From DASZVB01 sp035545855 (GTDB lineage: Bacteria > Myxococcota_A > Polyangia > Polyangiales > Polyangiaceae), in assembly GCA_035545855.1 (NCBI GenBank), contig DASZXK010000168.1, positions 1 through 64,000 on the forward strand: a DNA stretch of 64,000 bases, in the 5' to 3' direction. Both the position numbers and the translations under genes were made by a program. Positions 10,501 through 18,241 of this stretch are shown piece after piece. Below the pieces are notes generated by a model. It made no database searches and had not been told where the DNA came from. It was given only the letters and a program-made list of their open reading frames with translations. Numbering within the stretch: the first letter of the stretch is position 1; each line of letters starts with the position of its first letter.

Positions 10501-13500
10501 AGATGTACTACCGGATCGCCGAGGACGCGGAAGAGCGCCTCATGGATCCGGTCCAGGCGTTCCGCGTCTACGTACGCGCGCTCCGAGAGAAGCCTCTGGA
10601 CGAAAAATCGGGCGAAGAGATCGAGCGGCTCGCCGGGATGATCGAGGGCGGCTGGGAAGAGCTCGCGAACGCCTACGCGGACGTCATGAGCATCGAGGGC
10701 CTCGAGCCCGGGACGCTCGCGTCGATCGGTCGGAAGCTCGCCCGCGTCTTCGAGGAGGAGCTCGCCGACGTCCAGAAGGCGGAGGAGTCGTACCGCTTCG
10801 TGCTGTCCGTCGCTCCGAAGGAGCCGGAAGCGCTCGCGAACCTCGACCGCATCTACTCCGCCACGGAGCAGTACGCCGAGCTCGCCGGGATCCTCGAGCA
10901 GCGCGCCGAGATCGCGAGCGACGAGCGCGAGAAGGTGGAGCTCTACGGCCGCCTCGGCCAGGTCTACGAGGAGCAGCTCCAGAAGGTGGAAGAGGCGATC
11001 GTCGCCTACCGGAAGATCTTCGACCAGCTCGAGCCGAACAACGAGGACGCCGTCAACGCGCTCGCGCGCATCTACGAGACGAAGGAGTCCTGGAACGACC
11101 TCAAGGTCGTCTACGGCCGGAAGCTCGACAACGCCGTGGGAGACGTGGAAGAGGCGGAGATCCGCGCTCGCCTCGCGAACCTCGCATCCGAACGTCTCGG
11201 GAACATCGACGAGGCCATCGAAGGGTGGAAGCGAGTCCTCGACCTCCGCGGTGAGGACCCGGAAGCGCTCCTCGCGCTTTCGAACCTGTACGAGCGTCAG
11301 GAACGCTGGGCGGAGCTCTCGGACGTCCTGGAGCGTCACTTCGACATCGCCGAGTCGGACGAGGACCGGGTGAACGCCCTCACCCGGCGCGCCCGCCTGT
11401 TCACGGAGCGGCTCGGTCGCGACGACGAGGCGCTCGACACCTGGCAACGAGTGCTCGACATCGACTTCGCGAACGTCGCGGCGCTCCGCTCGGTCGCGGA
11501 CATCTGGCGCCGCCGGAAGGACGCGAACGAGCTCGTCACCGCTCTCCACGCAACGGTGGATCGAGCCGGATCTCTGCTGGATCCCGAAGAGCTGAAGGCC
11601 GTCTTCCGCGAGCTCGGCAAGACCTACGGCACCGTTCTCGAACAGTCCTTCGACGCCGCGGAAGCGTGGCGGAAGCTCCTCGAGGTCGATCCCTCGGACT
11701 TCGAGGCGATGGACGAGCTCGAGAAGATCTACCGCGCCGAGGAGCGCTGGCCCGACGTGGTCGGCGTGAAGATGCAGCGCGCCGAGGCGCTCCAGGAGCC
11801 GGCGGAGAAGATCCGCGAGCTCACGGAGGTCACTCAGATCTGGCAGAAGGTCGAGGACTACGACCAGGCGACGCCGGCGTTCGAGAAGATCCTCCAGATC
11901 GAGCCGACGCACCACGAGGCGTTCATCGAGCTCGAGAAGCTCCACCGCGCCGCGGGCCGCTGGGAGCAGCTCGTGGAGATGTACCTGAACCGCCTCGAGA
12001 CGCTCGAAGAGGTCTCGGCGCGGAGCGAGCTGCTGCGCCGCATCGCCACCGTCTTCGAAGAGCACCTCGGGGACAACAACCAGGCGTTCGACGCCCTCGT
12101 GAACGCGTTCAGCGAGGACTACGGGGACGACGCGACGTCCGCGTACCTCGAGAGGATGGCGCAGGCGACGGGTCGCTGGGGCGAGCTCATCAACACCGCG
12201 AACGCCTGGCTCCAGGAGCAGGAAGAAGTCCGGACGAAGATCCAGCTCTGCCTGCGCCTCGGCAAGTGGTACGGCGAGGACCTCGGGCACCCCGAGTACG
12301 CGCAGCCGTACTACGCGCAGGTCATGCAGCTCGACCCGAACAACGTGAAGGTCGTGCGGCAGATGGCGAACATCCACCGTAGCGGCGCGAACTGGCAGAA
12401 GATGGGCGAGACGCTGACGCGCGCCCTCGACATCGCCGTCGCGAACGAGGATCGCCGGGCGATTCTCTTCGACCTCGGCGAGCTGCTCGAGAAGCAGATG
12501 TCGCAGGTCGACCAGGGCATCGCCTACTACAAGCGCTCCCTCGAGGTGGATCCGCTCTACCTTCCGGCGCTCGAGGCGCTCGAGCGCCTCCACGCGGAGC
12601 GCGGTCAGACGACCGAGCTCATCCAGATCCTCACCAGCAAGGTGAAGGCCCTCACGGACTCGGAGCAGATCGTGCAGACGAGCCTCCGGATGGGCGAGCT
12701 GTACGAGAAGCAGCTCCGCGATCTGGACAAGGCCGGCCAGGTCTACCGCGACGTGCTCAACATCGACGCCTCGAACCTGCCGGCCCTCCGCGGCCTCGAG
12801 CGCGTCAGCGAGACGCTCCAGCGGTGGAGCGACCTCGTCGACGTCCTCGAGAAGCAGCTCGACGTCGTGGAGAGCGAGAGGGACCGCGTGGAGGTCCTCC
12901 TCAAGCTCGCCGGCATCCAGGAGGAGCAGTTCCTCAAGGCCGACGTCGCGGCCCAGCGGTACGAGCAGGCCCTCGAGATCAACCACGCCGAGAAGCGGGC
13001 GTACGTCGGCCTCGAGCGGGCCTACCGGCGCCTGAAGCAGTGGCTGGATCTCATCAACGCCTACGAGCGCCACATCGGCGAGACGATCGAGCCGACGGAG
13101 AAGGTGGAACTCTTCCGCAACATCGCCCAGGTGTACGCGGACGAGGTGGGCGACGCCGACCAGGCGATCAGCGCCTACCAGAACATCGTCGACCTCGACG
13201 AGACGAACATCGAGGCGCTCGAGCAGCTCGCGAAGCTGTACGAGAAGCAGGGCGACACGCAGGCGTCGATCGACGCGATGATCAAGGTCGCGGATCTCAC
13301 GAGCGACGGCACTCAGCGCGTCGAGATGTACTTCCGCATCGGCAAGACCCTCGACGAAAAGCTCGGGGATCGCGTCCAGGCTCAGGAGCGCTTCGAGATG
13401 GCGCTCGATCTGAACCCGGCTCACTTGCCGTCCCTCGGTGCGCTCCGGACGATCGCCATCGACGAGCAGGACTGGGATCGGGCGGCGAACTACCTCGACC

Positions 13501-15827
13501 AGGAGCAGCAGAACACCGAGCAGCCCCGGGCCCGCGCGAAGCTCCTCGTGGAGCTCGGCCGCGTCCGTCACGACATGCTCTCGGAGCAGGAGCTCGCGAT
13601 CCAGGCATACGAGCTCGCCATCCAGGCGGACCCGGACTGCGAGGAAGCCGCGCTCCCGCTCGTGGAAGAGTACGCGAAGCAGGAGCGCTGGAAGGACGCG
13701 GAGCCGCTCGCGGAGATGCTCGTCAAGAAGAGCAAGGGCCGCGAGCGCCAGGAACAGCACATGCTGAACCGGCTCCTCGGCAAGGTCCACTCCGCGCTCG
13801 GCAACGACGAGAAGGCGATCAAGGCGTACACCGCCGCGCACCAGCTCGACGTGACCGATCAGGAGACGATCCGCGGCATCGCGGAGGTTTCCTACCGCCT
13901 GAAGGACTGGGCGAGCGCGCTCACGAACTACCAGAAGGTGCTCACGTCCCTCGGCGAGGAAGAGGTCGAGCAGCGGACGGACGTCTACTATCGCCTCGGC
14001 TGCATCAAGCGCGAGCAGGCGCAGGCGAAGCAGGCGATCAACAACTTCGAGAAGGCGCTCGCCCTGAACAGCGAGCACCGGCCGACCCTCGAGGCTCTCG
14101 TCGAGCTCTACGCCAAGAACAACGACTGGAAGCAGGTCGCCGCGTACAAGCGCCAGATCCTGGACAGCGTGTTCGACGAGGAAGAGCGCTTCAAGCTCCT
14201 CATCGAGATCGGAGACGTCTGGGCGGAGAAGGAGAAGGCTCCGCCGAAGGCCATCGAGGCCCTCGAGGAAGCGCTCCAGTACAAGCCGCAGGACCACGTC
14301 CTCCTCCACAAGCTCCTCCAGCTCTACCAGACGGCCGCCGACTGGCAGAAGATGGTGGACACCGTCCAGTCCATCGCCGACCTGGAGAAGGCTCCCGAGC
14401 GCAAGGCCCGGTACTTCTACACGATGGCGCAGCTCTACCGGGACAAGCTGGAGGACGCGGACCGCGCCGTCGAGCTGTTCAACGAAGCGCTGGATCTCAA
14501 TCCTTCGCTCCTCGAGGGCTTCGAGCGCATCAACAAGATCCTCACGCAGGACAAGAACTGGAAGCAGCTCGAGCGCAACTACCGGAAGATGCTCCACCGC
14601 ATCGCCGGCAAGGGAAACACGGACCTCGAGTACACCCTCTGGCACCAGCTCGGTCTCATCTACCGTGACCGCATCGGCGAGATCCCGACGGCCATCGAAG
14701 CGTTCAAGATGGCCTCGACGATCCGGCCCGAGGATCTCACGGAGCGTCAGATCCTCTCCGAGCTCTACGAGAGCACCGAGAAGTTCGACGAGGCCATCAA
14801 GGAGCAGCGCGCCATCCTCGAGCAGGACGCTCTTCGCGTGGACCCGTACCGGTCCTTGTACCGTCTGTACCTCCACAAGCAGACGTACGACGAAGCGTGG
14901 TGCGTCGCTTCGGCGATGGCGTTCATGCACAAGGCGGACGCCGAGGAGCAGCGCTTCTTCGACGACTACCGACCGCAGGGCATGCTCGCCGTGAAGGGGC
15001 GGCTCACGAACGACCACTGGGTCCGCCACCTCTTCCACGCGGACGAGAACCTCTACGTCTCGAAGATCTTCGAGATGATCGCCGCTGCCGCGCTCCAGGC
15101 GAAGATCGCGCAGCTCAAGATGCAGAACAAGCTCCCCGTCCTGAACGCGAAGTTCAAGCAGGACCCGGCGAGCTCCACCGTGACGTTCGCGAAGACTTTC
15201 GGCTGGGCCGCGCAGGTGCTCGGCATCGCGAGCCCCGAGCTCTACGTCCGGAACGACGTCCCCGGTTCCGTCGTCGCGGTTCCGGCGATCCCGCCGGCGT
15301 CCGTCGCGGGCCAGACGGTGCTCAGCGGCTTCACGCCGCAGGAGCTCGCGTTCCTCTGCGGCAAGCACCTCGCCTTCTACCGGGGTGAGCACTACATCCG
15401 CACGCTCTTCCCGACTCAGGCGGAGCTCACCATCATGCTCTTCGCGGGCGTGATGATCGCGGCGCCGAACACGCCGATGCCGGCGGACATCGCGCGTCAG
15501 GTGCAGACGACGGCGCAGGAGCTCGCGAAGTACATGGAGCCCGTCCAGATGGAAGGTCTCCGTACCGTCGTGAAGCGCTTCATCGAGGAGGGCGCGAAGG
15601 CCAACATTCGCCGGTGGAGCCAGGCCGTGGAGCTCACGGCGTGCCGCGCCGGTCTCCTGGTGTCGGGGGATCTCGAGATCGCGAAGAAGATCCTCGCGGC
15701 CGAGCCGACGGTGCCGGGCGACCTCAGCGCAGCCGACAAGATGAAGGAGCTCCTCGTCTTCAGCGTGAGCGAACAGTACACGGCGCTCCGCAAAGCCCTC
15801 GGCGTCGCCATCGCCACCGAAGGCTGA
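4503..15827 (+). CDS. gltI: Giant TPR protein, GltI (AgmK)-like gliding motility scaffold
   Basis: This 3774-residue protein has no signal peptide, so it is probably cytosolic. GAGGAA precedes ATG 4503. An N-terminal helical-repeat block (about 1-375) is followed by a Pro/Ala linker (about 379-434), then roughly 3000 residues of near-continuous TPR/HAT-like repeats. The recurring unit is W-x-x-L followed by Y/E-x-x-A/L and A-x-x-x-Y-x-x-V-L-x-x-D-P. The last 265 residues (about 3509-3774) are not obviously TPR. M. xanthus GltI/AgmK is a TPR giant of about 3800 residues, so length, architecture and neighbours all agree. There it belongs to the cytosolic platform with MglA and AglZ. The Nfs spore machinery lacks a GltI counterpart as far as I recall, which favours gliding. 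The antisense strand is open over the full length, a composition effect. Confidence 0.85.
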   Translation: MILEERLNLLERNHDWLGLSEALEQGLAGSTDPAQQAGLHLRLGRLLNGRFLQGVKALKHFQDAFKLNTALVEALAEARAIYWQLGKLNMVQKLLELQIKNTNGAAAGPLLVQLGDVLSDAGEADRATEAYAKALQTGGAPNAADLLHDVQVGDSDWQERVALLLRAGREAGTAEERANALLRAARITRRFAPDEIEGMLAQAYTASPTDVVAASLFEDLLARAGRTEEILSLQRKILSTIKDPAELGRTAFVFGTRWALRHQNHELGAEFISQALEADVRNEAAFAYLREIYGTMGGDWAKVVSLGDRIATSVGDSPASAFYLSSAGGAAWRQMGDLIRARTFFEKLAAVAPEHTALAAFELQIGQKLAASKPDGAGKAESPAPPPVAASPAPPPVAEEPAAAAAEEAPAPAAAPAPAVPAKAAPAASQGGGDAGKIAELRQLLAQQEAANRHHEFVKTLVALGDEVTDPAERVGFYEKAAELYVSKFMNQAEAVKVFEKIIDIEPGHSAAVEYLIQMYEKRRDWEKLISLRRGQAEQLSSPQARVQALKELANLATEKVRKPEICIDLWAVVVDNDPEDLDALNALSQLYERAREYEKLADVLWKLSEATADTAKKIELLNKLGQIAGDRLKDEERAVEAYRMLLTLQPDDRRAQEQLKKRYVTLGRWDDLEVFYAESGKWDEFIRVLESNESRAENDQQRIGMLMKIAELWMTQKGKPDRAARAYEKVLSFDANHLDAAERLIPIYGNMNNPKGLASAIEVKLNHVSDPSDRLELLREVASLYETRIKDTAKAFDRYASAFEIAPNDAQCQTDVERVAELTGRWDDLIAAYRAAVKKAEDDGDREAVSALRLRLGRVLVEEVKRVDDALTEYRAVYEAEPENAVALEALEKLYRQTERWKDLLEVYEKRRELAYSPEDRKPILFEIAKLYEVQIGDAAKAIETYRAVLEDDAADAPALAALDTLYQKTGEWEPYAEVLRRRIELDVNEGELIDLKFRLAQAEEKHLARPAVALENYREILFLDADHEGARTALEGMLENVELRGEAASILENIYEVREDWEKLIKALEILVLSSEETPRRVELLRKIASVAAGQLGDRSRAFDAQARAVREDPSLAESRQELEEVAQAADAWDQLIALYNEVADGLSDATLARDYWLRLAGIEERLGRVAEAAQSYTKILGLDPADGEALLAMDALYTRTERWEDLISVYRRRIELAEEGADREALYAHMASVYVEKLGKPDEAIAAYREVLSLDPTSQVALAALESLFTRQRMWAELAENLETRLGLAETEEEQIGLMLRLASLREREMNSPEAAIEGYRQVLERDAANADALAALERLGTAEAHELAISEILEPLYRQQGDYQKLISVYEVQVRRADDANRKVELLHGIAQLYEDAASDPSAAFDTHARALAVDPGNETTQEALDRLARASNRFTDLAKVFEDLAEKQTDPELGSRLYTFAARVVENDVGDVNRAIELYRKVLGIDPTNLAAAESLQTLFQSTERFADMSLILQRKAEMLSDAEEQKAALYQAATLEEEVLERPDDAIAVYKKVLELDSEDLRSVDALIGLYLKAQKWAELLEVYSRKADLVMDAEEKKLIYYEVGAVYERELGNVQSAIDTYQKVLELDPDDLTALGRLDVLYQTAQNWSELLTVLMHEAELTSDPAEAIGYQYRIAELYEKHLGDVARAVELYRDILGVQPDHAPTLAALEGIKSGDKEALGAAAVLEPVYEAMGEWQKLVSVLEVQVKAAQDPFARVDLLHRIAALQEESLGDATKAFETYSRAVGEDSQNEQSLGALERLAMQIERWPAVASLYDTELDKLQNEPERLVELGLRVAQVYEVQLESLDNAVARYRRVLEADPENQSAVRSLDRLFSQAERWTELAEILSREAELGQSPEEILEFKFRLGSVYQLRLNDIDKAIAAYSEVINAAPEHEETLRALEGLFESGQKQLEIGQILEPLYQSAGEWEKLIRVHEAQLAAISEPEERIQMYYRIAEDAEERLMDPVQAFRVYVRALREKPLDEKSGEEIERLAGMIEGGWEELANAYADVMSIEGLEPGTLASIGRKLARVFEEELADVQKAEESYRFVLSVAPKEPEALANLDRIYSATEQYAELAGILEQRAEIASDEREKVELYGRLGQVYEEQLQKVEEAIVAYRKIFDQLEPNNEDAVNALARIYETKESWNDLKVVYGRKLDNAVGDVEEAEIRARLANLASERLGNIDEAIEGWKRVLDLRGEDPEALLALSNLYERQERWAELSDVLERHFDIAESDEDRVNALTRRARLFTERLGRDDEALDTWQRVLDIDFANVAALRSVADIWRRRKDANELVTALHATVDRAGSLLDPEELKAVFRELGKTYGTVLEQSFDAAEAWRKLLEVDPSDFEAMDELEKIYRAEERWPDVVGVKMQRAEALQEPAEKIRELTEVTQIWQKVEDYDQATPAFEKILQIEPTHHEAFIELEKLHRAAGRWEQLVEMYLNRLETLEEVSARSELLRRIATVFEEHLGDNNQAFDALVNAFSEDYGDDATSAYLERMAQATGRWGELINTANAWLQEQEEVRTKIQLCLRLGKWYGEDLGHPEYAQPYYAQVMQLDPNNVKVVRQMANIHRSGANWQKMGETLTRALDIAVANEDRRAILFDLGELLEKQMSQVDQGIAYYKRSLEVDPLYLPALEALERLHAERGQTTELIQILTSKVKALTDSEQIVQTSLRMGELYEKQLRDLDKAGQVYRDVLNIDASNLPALRGLERVSETLQRWSDLVDVLEKQLDVVESERDRVEVLLKLAGIQEEQFLKADVAAQRYEQALEINHAEKRAYVGLERAYRRLKQWLDLINAYERHIGETIEPTEKVELFRNIAQVYADEVGDADQAISAYQNIVDLDETNIEALEQLAKLYEKQGDTQASIDAMIKVADLTSDGTQRVEMYFRIGKTLDEKLGDRVQAQERFEMALDLNPAHLPSLGALRTIAIDEQDWDRAANYLDQEQQNTEQPRARAKLLVELGRVRHDMLSEQELAIQAYELAIQADPDCEEAALPLVEEYAKQERWKDAEPLAEMLVKKSKGRERQEQHMLNRLLGKVHSALGNDEKAIKAYTAAHQLDVTDQETIRGIAEVSYRLKDWASALTNYQKVLTSLGEEEVEQRTDVYYRLGCIKREQAQAKQAINNFEKALALNSEHRPTLEALVELYAKNNDWKQVAAYKRQILDSVFDEEERFKLLIEIGDVWAEKEKAPPKAIEALEEALQYKPQDHVLLHKLLQLYQTAADWQKMVDTVQSIADLEKAPERKARYFYTMAQLYRDKLEDADRAVELFNEALDLNPSLLEGFERINKILTQDKNWKQLERNYRKMLHRIAGKGNTDLEYTLWHQLGLIYRDRIGEIPTAIEAFKMASTIRPEDLTERQILSELYESTEKFDEAIKEQRAILEQDALRVDPYRSLYRLYLHKQTYDEAWCVASAMAFMHKADAEEQRFFDDYRPQGMLAVKGRLTNDHWVRHLFHADENLYVSKIFEMIAAAALQAKIAQLKMQNKLPVLNAKFKQDPASSTVTFAKTFGWAAQVLGIASPELYVRNDVPGSVVAVPAIPPASVAGQTVLSGFTPQELAFLCGKHLAFYRGEHYIRTLFPTQAELTIMLFAGVMIAAPNTPMPADIARQVQTTAQELAKYMEPVQMEGLRTVVKRFIEEGAKANIRRWSQAVELTACRAGLLVSGDLEIAKKILAAEPTVPGDLSAADKMKELLVFSVSEQYTALRKALGVAIATEG

Positions 15828-15874
15828 GCAACCGCGCCGAAAAGGACCGGAGCGGGACCATCGTGCCCTCACGA

Positions 15875-15989
15875 CGAACGGCGCCGTGGGGGTATTCTCC
15901 TCACCGGACAGTTTGTATACAAACTATTCGCCCCCGATTGGTCCAGCCGTTCCACGACCCCGCGAGCGCGCGCCGCTAGGCGCGGCGGG
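15875..15989 (+). repeat. Dispersed modular repeat, copy 2
   Basis: This copy lies between the convergent gltI and outer-membrane genes. It contains a perfect 16-base AT-rich palindrome (15910-15925, centre GTATAC), flanked by CTCACCGGAC, then GATTGGTCCAG and the CGCCGCTAGGCGCG segment shared with copies 1 and 3. It ends exactly against the stop codon of the leftward gene (15990-15992). The GAGGACCGC array is absent here. Confidence 0.85.
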
Positions 15990-16865
15990 TCACTTCCCCG
16001 GGCTGTCGAACACGAGACGGCCGCCCACGACGAACACCGCGTTCACCGACTTCGACTCGAGGGTGCCGGGGCTCGCGGACAGGAACGTCCCGAGCGAGAG
16101 GTCCAGCACCGGACCGAAGCCGATGTTGGAGGAGGCGTACCAGTCGCCGCCGAGCTGGATCCGCGCCCAGTCGAGCCCGGTGACGGAGTCGGTCGCCACC
16201 TTCTGACGGCGGAAGCCGATTCCGTAGGCCATCCACGGGTCGAAGCGGAGCCCCTGCACGAGGTGGTATCGGAGCATCGCGCCCGCGGCGATCGACGAAG
16301 CGTCCTTCTCCGCATGGATGCCTTCGCCCGAGAGAAGGGAGACCTCGCCGTACGCGCCGATCATCACCGTGCGGCTCACCCCGTAGGTGATGTCGCCGCC
16401 TAGAAAGAGCCCGGGCCCCACGACGTCCGTCTGCGCGACCCGGGAATCGAGGGAGCCGAACGGCATCGCGTAACCTGCGATCGCCCCGACCGCGACGTGG
16501 CCGCCGACGGTGTCGTGGGCGGGCGGGACGTCTTCGTCCTCCTCTGCCACCTGGGCGCTCCGCGCCGGAGCCATGCCGGGTGCGGCCGCTGCTGCCGGCG
16601 CGGTCGGCTCACCCGCGGCAGGGCCGCCTGGGGCAGGGCCGGGGGCCGGTTCCGGCGAGTCCGAGCCGCCGCCCTCGAGCGGGTCACGCTCGACCGTGGG
16701 GACCAGGGACTGATCGGAGCTCTGCGGTGCTTTTTCCGCCGGGCTCGGCGCCGCCGGAGCGGCCGGGGCGGGCGCCGTGCCTCCCGGGGTCGCGTCCAGA
16801 GCGAGCGCCGGAGGGGCCGTCGCGAGGGCCGCGCCGAGGAGACCGAGAGCCGTCGTCGTTCGCAT
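15990..16865 (-). CDS. Outer-membrane beta-barrel protein
   Basis: This is a 291-residue exported protein. ATG 16865 gives a signal peptide (MRTTT start, Ala/Leu core ending ALA-L), then a Pro/Ala/Glu-rich linker of about 85 residues and a C-terminal domain of alternating polar and hydrophobic strands rich in Gly and Tyr, as in small outer-membrane barrels. The barrel part runs from about residue 105 to the end. No specific family is recognised. It diverges from the FHA sigma54 activator with 61 bases between start codons, so the regulator may control it. Its 3' end abuts a dispersed repeat. Confidence 0.75.
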   Translation of the reverse strand: MRTTTALGLLGAALATAPPALALDATPGGTAPAPAAPAAPSPAEKAPQSSDQSLVPTVERDPLEGGGSDSPEPAPGPAPGGPAAGEPTAPAAAAAPGMAPARSAQVAEEDEDVPPAHDTVGGHVAVGAIAGYAMPFGSLDSRVAQTDVVGPGLFLGGDITYGVSRTVMIGAYGEVSLLSGEGIHAEKDASSIAAGAMLRYHLVQGLRFDPWMAYGIGFRRQKVATDSVTGLDWARIQLGGDWYASSNIGFGPVLDLSLGTFLSASPGTLESKSVNAVFVVGGRLVFDSPGK

Positions 16866-16926
16866 GCGGCCGCTTCTACCACACGGGTCGCAACTCCGGG
16901 CCACGGGCGTCCGAAGACCAGGAAGC

Positions 16927-18201
16927 ATGGACGGAGACGACCACTTCGGGGCCGAAGAAGGGCAAACGCTGGAGATCCGGACAGAGCCGGACGCCGGACC
17001 GTGGGCGGTGGAGATCGGGTCCGAGTCGCGGTGCCACGTGCTGTCCTTGGAAGACGACGCGCCGCTCGTCGTGGGGAGCGGCTTCGGCGCCGACGTCCGG
17101 GTGGAAGATCGGACGGTGAGCGCGCGTCACGCGCGGCTCCGCGCCACGGCCGGCGGCGTCTACGTGGAGGACCTCGCGTCGCGAAATGGCGTCTGGGTGG
17201 GCGGCGCGCGCGTCTCCCAGGCGCACCTCTCACCAGGCGCCGCGAGCCTGGTCGTCGGTCGGACGACGCTCACGGTGCGGTCACTCCAGGAGGCGCGTGC
17301 GCTTCCCGAGCGGTTCGACCCGATCCCCGGCCTCGTCGGCGGATCGGTGCCGATGAGACGGCTCACGGCGGAGCTCCGGCGCTGCGCCTCCCTCCGCGCT
17401 CCCGTGCTCCTCCAGGGGGAGTCCGGCGCGGGTAAAGATCTCGCCGCGCGCGCGCTCCACCACCTGAGCCGCCGCTCGGGCGCTTTCGTCCCCTTGAACG
17501 TCGCGACGATCCCGAGCGCGCTCGCCGACGCGGAGCTGTTCGGCCACCGGCGGGGCGCGTTCACCGGCGCGATCGCCGCGCGCGCGGGCGCCTTCGAGGA
17601 GGCCGATCAGGGGACGCTCTTCCTGGACGAGGTCGCCGACCTGGATCCCGCGATCCAGGCGAAGCTCCTTCGCGTCGTGGAGGAGCAGCTCGTTCGTCCC
17701 GTCGGCGGCGGAAAGCCGCTTCCCGTCGACGTGCGGATCGTGTCCGCCACCTGGGCAGCCCTCGACGAGCGCGTCGGGAGCGGCCTCTTCCGAGAGGACC
17801 TGTACCACCGGATCTCCACGTTCGTGATCCGGGTCCCGCCGCTCCGGACGCGGAAGAGCGACATCCCGGTGCTCGCGCGCACGCTCCTCCATCGGATCCG
17901 GGACGAGGTCGGGGAGCGTTCGCTCACGAGCAGCGCGCTCGCGCGGCTCGTCGCGCACGCCTGGCCCGGGAACGTGCGGGAGCTCTCCAGCGTCCTTTAT
18001 CGCGCGGCCGTCGCGGCACGCGGCGAGCACGTCACCGGGGACGACGTGGACGGCGCGCTCAGCCCGCCGAAAGGCCGTGCGCGCTCTCTCAGCCGAACCG
18101 AAGCCGCCGCGCTTCTCTCCGAGTGCGGAGGGAACGCCAGCGCGGCGTCTCGCGCGGCCGGCGTGCCGCGGAGCACGTTTCGTTCCTGGCTCGAGCGGTG
18201 A
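16927..18201 (+). CDS. FHA-domain sigma54-dependent transcriptional activator
   Basis: This 424-residue enhancer-binding protein has an N-terminal FHA domain (about 20-125; VVGS, SARHAR and SRNGVWVG blocks), an AAA+ sigma54-interaction domain with Walker A GESGAGKD at about 164, the GAFTGA loop at about 210 and Walker B GTLFLDE at about 230, and a short Fis-type helix-turn-helix in the last 40 residues. ATG 16927 follows GGAAG. The FHA domain implies activation through phosphothreonine proteins, that is, a Hanks-type kinase input, an arrangement common in myxobacteria. Probable targets include the divergent outer-membrane gene. All catalytic motifs look intact. Confidence 0.93.
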   Translation: MDGDDHFGAEEGQTLEIRTEPDAGPWAVEIGSESRCHVLSLEDDAPLVVGSGFGADVRVEDRTVSARHARLRATAGGVYVEDLASRNGVWVGGARVSQAHLSPGAASLVVGRTTLTVRSLQEARALPERFDPIPGLVGGSVPMRRLTAELRRCASLRAPVLLQGESGAGKDLAARALHHLSRRSGAFVPLNVATIPSALADAELFGHRRGAFTGAIAARAGAFEEADQGTLFLDEVADLDPAIQAKLLRVVEEQLVRPVGGGKPLPVDVRIVSATWAALDERVGSGLFREDLYHRISTFVIRVPPLRTRKSDIPVLARTLLHRIRDEVGERSLTSSALARLVAHAWPGNVRELSSVLYRAAVAARGEHVTGDDVDGALSPPKGRARSLSRTEAAALLSECGGNASAASRAAGVPRSTFRSWLER

Positions 18202-18241
18202 CCAGGCAGTCCCGGGACGGACGCGCGGGCGCGCGGGGCGA

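Noticed and set aside
4485..15872. A 3795-codon open frame antisense to the TPR giant
   Set aside because: It mirrors gltI codon by codon, is Leu/Arg/Val/Glu-rich with no domain or ribosome-binding site, and is expected when third codon positions are almost all G or C and the sense protein is rich in Glu and Leu.
16777..16926. Upstream extension of the sigma54 activator to GTG 16777
   Set aside because: It would run through the divergent gene's signal-peptide codons; ATG 16927 has its own ribosome-binding site and begins the FHA domain region correctly.
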